This document shows, piece after piece, positions 62,301 through 64,000 of a stretch of DNA of 64,000 bases. Origin of the DNA: an uncultured Prevotella sp. (GTDB taxonomy: Bacteria > Bacteroidota > Bacteroidia > Bacteroidales > Bacteroidaceae); NCBI GenBank assembly GCA_944320235.1, contig CALUGQ010000008.1:1-64000 (forward strand). The letters run 5' to 3'. Within the stretch, counting starts at the first letter, position 1. Every line of letters starts with the position of its first letter. A model generated the notes under the pieces. The model was not told the origin of the DNA and did not search any database. It was given only the letters and a program-made list of their open reading frames with translations. The position numbers and the translations under genes were made by a program.

Positions 62301-62645
62301 GAAGAGGCGTTTGTCCACCTTCTGCATTCCGGTGACCACTACCTCGTCGACCACGTGGGCCGAGCTTTCGAGCGTCACCTTCATCCCAGGCTTTGCGGTG
62401 ACGGTCTGTGGCTTCATGCCGACATAACTTATCACAAGTTTCTTGCCGGCAGGCACGGAGAGCGTGAAAACGCCGTCCATGTTGGTCGTCGTGCCGGTCT
62501 TGGTCCCCTCGACCATGACCGTGGCACCGATGACCGGCAGCCCGTCTTCCTGAGATATTACGGTTCCTGTAACTTTTGTTTGGGCAAATGCCACGCCCAT
62601 GGACAGGAGCAGGCACGCCAAAAGCATAGTTAATCTTCTTTCCAT
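59322..62645 (-). CDS. SusC/RagA-family TonB-linked outer-membrane channel
   Basis: 1107 residues from ATG at 62645. Signal peptide (MERRLTMLLACLLLSMGVAFA), then a carboxypeptidase-regulatory-like domain (VTGTVISQEDGLPVIGATVMVEG, to about residue 90). The plug domain follows (VVDEVVVTGMQKVDKRLFTGS, IRGATSIYGSSKPLWVVDGV, ILKDGSATSIYGARAMAGVIVVTTKKGK), then a 22-strand barrel ending FTLTLKVGI. It imports its ligand with TonB energy in complex with the SusD protein. The frame extends to 62705, but the signal peptide fixes the start. First gene of the ten-gene locus, with a promoter directly upstream. No sigma/anti-sigma or hybrid regulator adjoins it. Confidence 0.95.
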   Translation of the reverse strand: MERRLTMLLACLLLSMGVAFAQTKVTGTVISQEDGLPVIGATVMVEGTKTGTTTNMDGVFTLSVPAGKKLVISYVGMKPQTVTAKPGMKVTLESSAHVVDEVVVTGMQKVDKRLFTGSTTKIDAGNAKIDGMADISRSLEGRAAGVSVQNVSGTFGTAPKIRVRGATSIYGSSKPLWVVDGVIMEDVVDVSADQLSSGDANTLISSAIAGLNSDDIESFQILKDGSATSIYGARAMAGVIVVTTKKGKAGQSHISYTGEYTMRLIPSYSTFNIMNSQDQMSVYQELQQKGYLNYAETANAPNSGVYGKMYELINTYNETTGKFGLVNTPEARAAYLRSAEYRNTNWFKELFSNSIQHTHSVSMSGGTDKGNYYASVSAMYDPGWTKQSQVERYTANFNVNHNISKKLTAGILGNASYRKQTAPGTLSATTDPVSGEVSRAFDINPYSYALNTSRTLDPNEFYTRNYAPFNIFHELENNYIDLNVVDFRMQAKLSYKPITKVELTALGAVKYSATTQEHNIKDESNQAMAYRAMSTSTIRDNNNYLYTDPDDIYALPVTVLPNGGILDRTDNRMFGYDFRATAQYNDVFGEDEHIVNLYAGLEINSVQRHSTWFRGWGMQYTMGETPSWAYEVFKKSSETNTDYYTLSNTNERSAAYFANGTYSWKGRYSINGTFRYEGTNRLGKSRSARWLPTWNVSGAWNVHEEPFFKKLQPAMSHLSFRLSYSLTADRGPSDVTNSRVVIMADNPWRPFADVKETELYIYQLANEDLTYEKKHEFNFGVDMGFLNNRINFTLDAYSRRNYDLIGIASTTGAGGEVQKYGNIATMKSSGVELSLSTTNIKTDDFTWSTNFIYSHTHNEVTELKTNSRVIDLVSGSGFAMEGYPVRSLFSIPFMGLNEEGLPTFLDQDGNITTTGIYFQENDPEKLGFLKYEGSVDPTDMGSFGNVFKYKNFTLNVFITYSFGNVVRLDPVFSNEYDDLTATPKEFNNRWTTPGDEKHTTVPVIASKLQNNLDANLSYAYNAYNYSTERIAKGDFIRMKEISLGYDFPKSIVESLRLSNLSLKLQATNLFLIYADKKLNGQDPEFTNSGGVAVPMPKQFTLTLKVGI

Positions 62646-62692
62646 AAATACTCTCTTCTTTACTAAATTTACTATTATAACATTACAACCTG

Positions 62693-62723
62693 CAAAATTA
62701 AACAAAATTATTCAGCCTACAAC
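62693..62723 (-). promoter_or_regulatory. Promoter of the SusCD-led locus
   Basis: TAATTTTG (62700-62693) on the minus strand with GTTG 19 bases upstream (62723-62720), one mismatch from TTTG. The leader to the ATG at 62645 is about 40 bases and AT-rich. Confidence 0.55.
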
Positions 62724-63021
62724 ACAAACAACTAAAAAAATCGAATATTTAACTTATTGCTTTCACCAAAAGCCAAAAGTGCGAGCACTTTTATTTCCAA
62801 ATTGAAGAAAATGCCTTAAAATGGTTTACAGTTTGAAAATGAAATGGGTGTACTGGAAACATCATATAATATGCAACATTATGCACACCGTACGCCGGAA
62901 TCGTATTTTTATGCAGCCGGGGGCAAGGCTTGCGCCCATGCTTGCAGCCCTGTCTGCCGCCCAGCCGCCCGCTCCCAGGCGACAGGCAGCGGCATCTGCG
63001 CTGGTGCCAGACTTTCAGCGT

Positions 63022-63105
63022 GTTGCAAAACGTGCTGTTTCGCACTCTGAAACTGGCAGTATTGGCGGCCGCAACGGGCCGTTTCGCATCGCAAAACGGC
63101 CGCCA
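63022..63105. repeat. 22-bp palindromic repeat array, copy J; gap 62646-63315
   Basis: Four units: GCAAAACGTGCTGTTTCGC, GAAACTGGCAGTATTGGC, CAACGGGCCGTTTCGC and AAAACGGCCGCCACTCGC, with 21-23 base spacing. The 670-base gap also contains the SusC promoter and the terminator at 63263-63290, and no gene I can support. Confidence 0.7.
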
Positions 63106-63262
63106 CTCGCGGGATGCGCCGTTGCCACCGGCCTGCCCGGAGCCTTTCACCTTATTATATATATGCAAGCGGAATGGCCAACGCTATGTTAGCGAGCCTG
63201 GAAAGAGCTGCCATGAAGCCCCTACTCCCGGCCGGACATTCCGTGAAAGGGCTGCCATGCAC

Positions 63263-63290
63263 AAAAAAAGGCAGCCCGCGAAAGGCTGCC
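63263..63290 (-). terminator. Intrinsic terminator of the coiled-coil gene
   Basis: GGCAGCC (63270-63276) pairs with GGCTGCC (63284-63290), followed on the minus strand by seven T residues (63269-63263). A classical form, 25 bases beyond the stop. Confidence 0.88.
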
Positions 63291-63315
63291 TGCTTGAAAA
63301 AGGCTTTGGTCTGCG

Positions 63316-64000
63316 TCATTTTACAAGTATGACGAGATACTTGCTCGTGCTCCAGAACGACTGCGGGTTGGTTATGCGCAGCACGTACTGCTTGTTGGCA
63401 TCGCTCTGCAGGGTGTAGCTTCCCGACGGGTGTGAGGTAAGCATCTTGGCCGAGCGCGAGTAGAGCTTTATCTCCTTGGTCACGCGTATGTCTATCTTCG
63501 TGAAGTAGTCGCGGTTGAAGTTTGACTGGAGCACCTTGCCGTCAACGAGTATGCGCTGCTCCTTCAGCTCGCTCCTGGTGCCGAACACGTACCACGCCGA
63601 GTGTATCTGCTGGTCTTGCGAGTTGATGGTCTGCGTCTTCCGGTCGCCCTCAGCGGTCAGGTTGCTGACATTGGTGTTGAGGTTGGCTATCTTCTCGTCG
63701 AGGTCCATGATGTGTATGTCCTTGGCGTCAAGCTCGGCGCGCAACTGCTGTATCTGCTGGTCTTTCTCCTCCATCTGCTTCGTGAGGTTGTCGATGGTGC
63801 GCTGCAGCTGCTCGCCCTTTATCGTGCCCTCGCGCAACTGGCGCTGGAGCTTGGCTATGAGCTCGCGGTTCTGCTTCATGGTCGACTGTATGAACTGCAT
63901 GTTCTCGCGTATGCGCTGCTCGCGGTTGCTGCCCTCGCCCTGCTTGGCGAGGCTGAGGCGGCCTTCGGCCTCGTTGATTTCGCGGAAACCCTCCTCTATC
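63316..64000 (-). CDS. Coiled-coil protein with C-terminal beta domain (partial, start outside window)
   Basis: At least 227 residues; the frame is open to the right edge without a stop, so the N-terminus lies beyond 64000. About 130 residues form a heptad-rich coiled coil (LIAKLQRQLREGTIKGEQLQRTIDNLTKQMEEKDQQIQQLRAEL and DLDEKIANLNTNVSNLTAE). A compact domain follows (SAWYVFGTRSELKEQRILVDGKVL, VTKEIKLYSRSAKMLTSHPSGSYTL), ending in LVILVK. It resembles conserved Bacteroidales coiled-coil proteins of unknown function, often lipoproteins; lipidation cannot be judged here. Confidence 0.75.
   Translation of the reverse strand, partial: IEEGFREINEAEGRLSLAKQGEGSNREQRIRENMQFIQSTMKQNRELIAKLQRQLREGTIKGEQLQRTIDNLTKQMEEKDQQIQQLRAELDAKDIHIMDLDEKIANLNTNVSNLTAEGDRKTQTINSQDQQIHSAWYVFGTRSELKEQRILVDGKVLQSNFNRDYFTKIDIRVTKEIKLYSRSAKMLTSHPSGSYTLQSDANKQYVLRITNPQSFWSTSKYLVILVK

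Overview
The window is GC-rich chromosomal DNA of a Bacteroidales bacterium, most likely a GC-rich member of the Prevotellaceae. This rests on several signs: Bacteroidetes-type promoters (TTTG, 19-20 bases, TAnnTTTG), a SusC/SusD pair, C-terminal type IX secretion sorting domains, a fused MurF-alanine racemase, an Fkp-type fucokinase/GDP-fucose pyrophosphorylase, Omp28-family proteins, and the housekeeping order ftsX-DUF3098-uppP-truB-queA-folK. No rRNA, tRNA, prophage or CRISPR array was seen.

Layout. 0-10 kb: a BtuB-like TonB receptor, dnaA, an envelope pair (MCE protein and N-acetylmuramoyl-L-alanine amidase), folB, and the B12-dependent ribonucleotide reductase nrdJ, all on the minus strand. 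10-18 kb: tryptophanase, then two broken neighbours (a type IX-secreted protein with two in-frame TAG codons, and a TPR/AraC-type regulator with a nonsense codon and two frameshifts), then a nitroreductase. 18-36 kb: an MFS carrier, MurF-Alr, a membrane protein, a GSCFA protein, Fkp, an Rpn-type nuclease, a DUF2264 protein with a fucose-permease-like carrier, and a YfhO protein. 36-48 kb: mtnN and luxS (activated methyl cycle), typA with an outer-membrane barrel, a small CD225/GYF/DUF2752 membrane cassette, rpsO with a structured leader, the folK-to-ftsX block, and a radical SAM protein. 48-63 kb: one minus-strand locus of ten genes: SusC, SusD, a lipoprotein metallopeptidase, a DUF4302 protein, a BACON protein, a TlpA thioredoxin, a DUF6029-like barrel, an Omp28 lipoprotein, a small type IX cargo, and a large Omp28/type IX protein. 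The window ends inside a coiled-coil protein gene.

Two things stand out. First, ten of the twelve longest intergenic gaps each carry one short array of a degenerate, palindrome-cored repeat of about 22 bp (core AACGGSCYGTTT). At two places a pair of units forms a perfect 17-20 bp hairpin. I know of no name for this element. Second, the ten-gene locus joins a SusCD-type importer and a surface metallopeptidase to three proteins with CxxC thioredoxin-like motifs. It looks like a cell-surface peptide or protein acquisition system with a thiol-redox arm; that function is inference.
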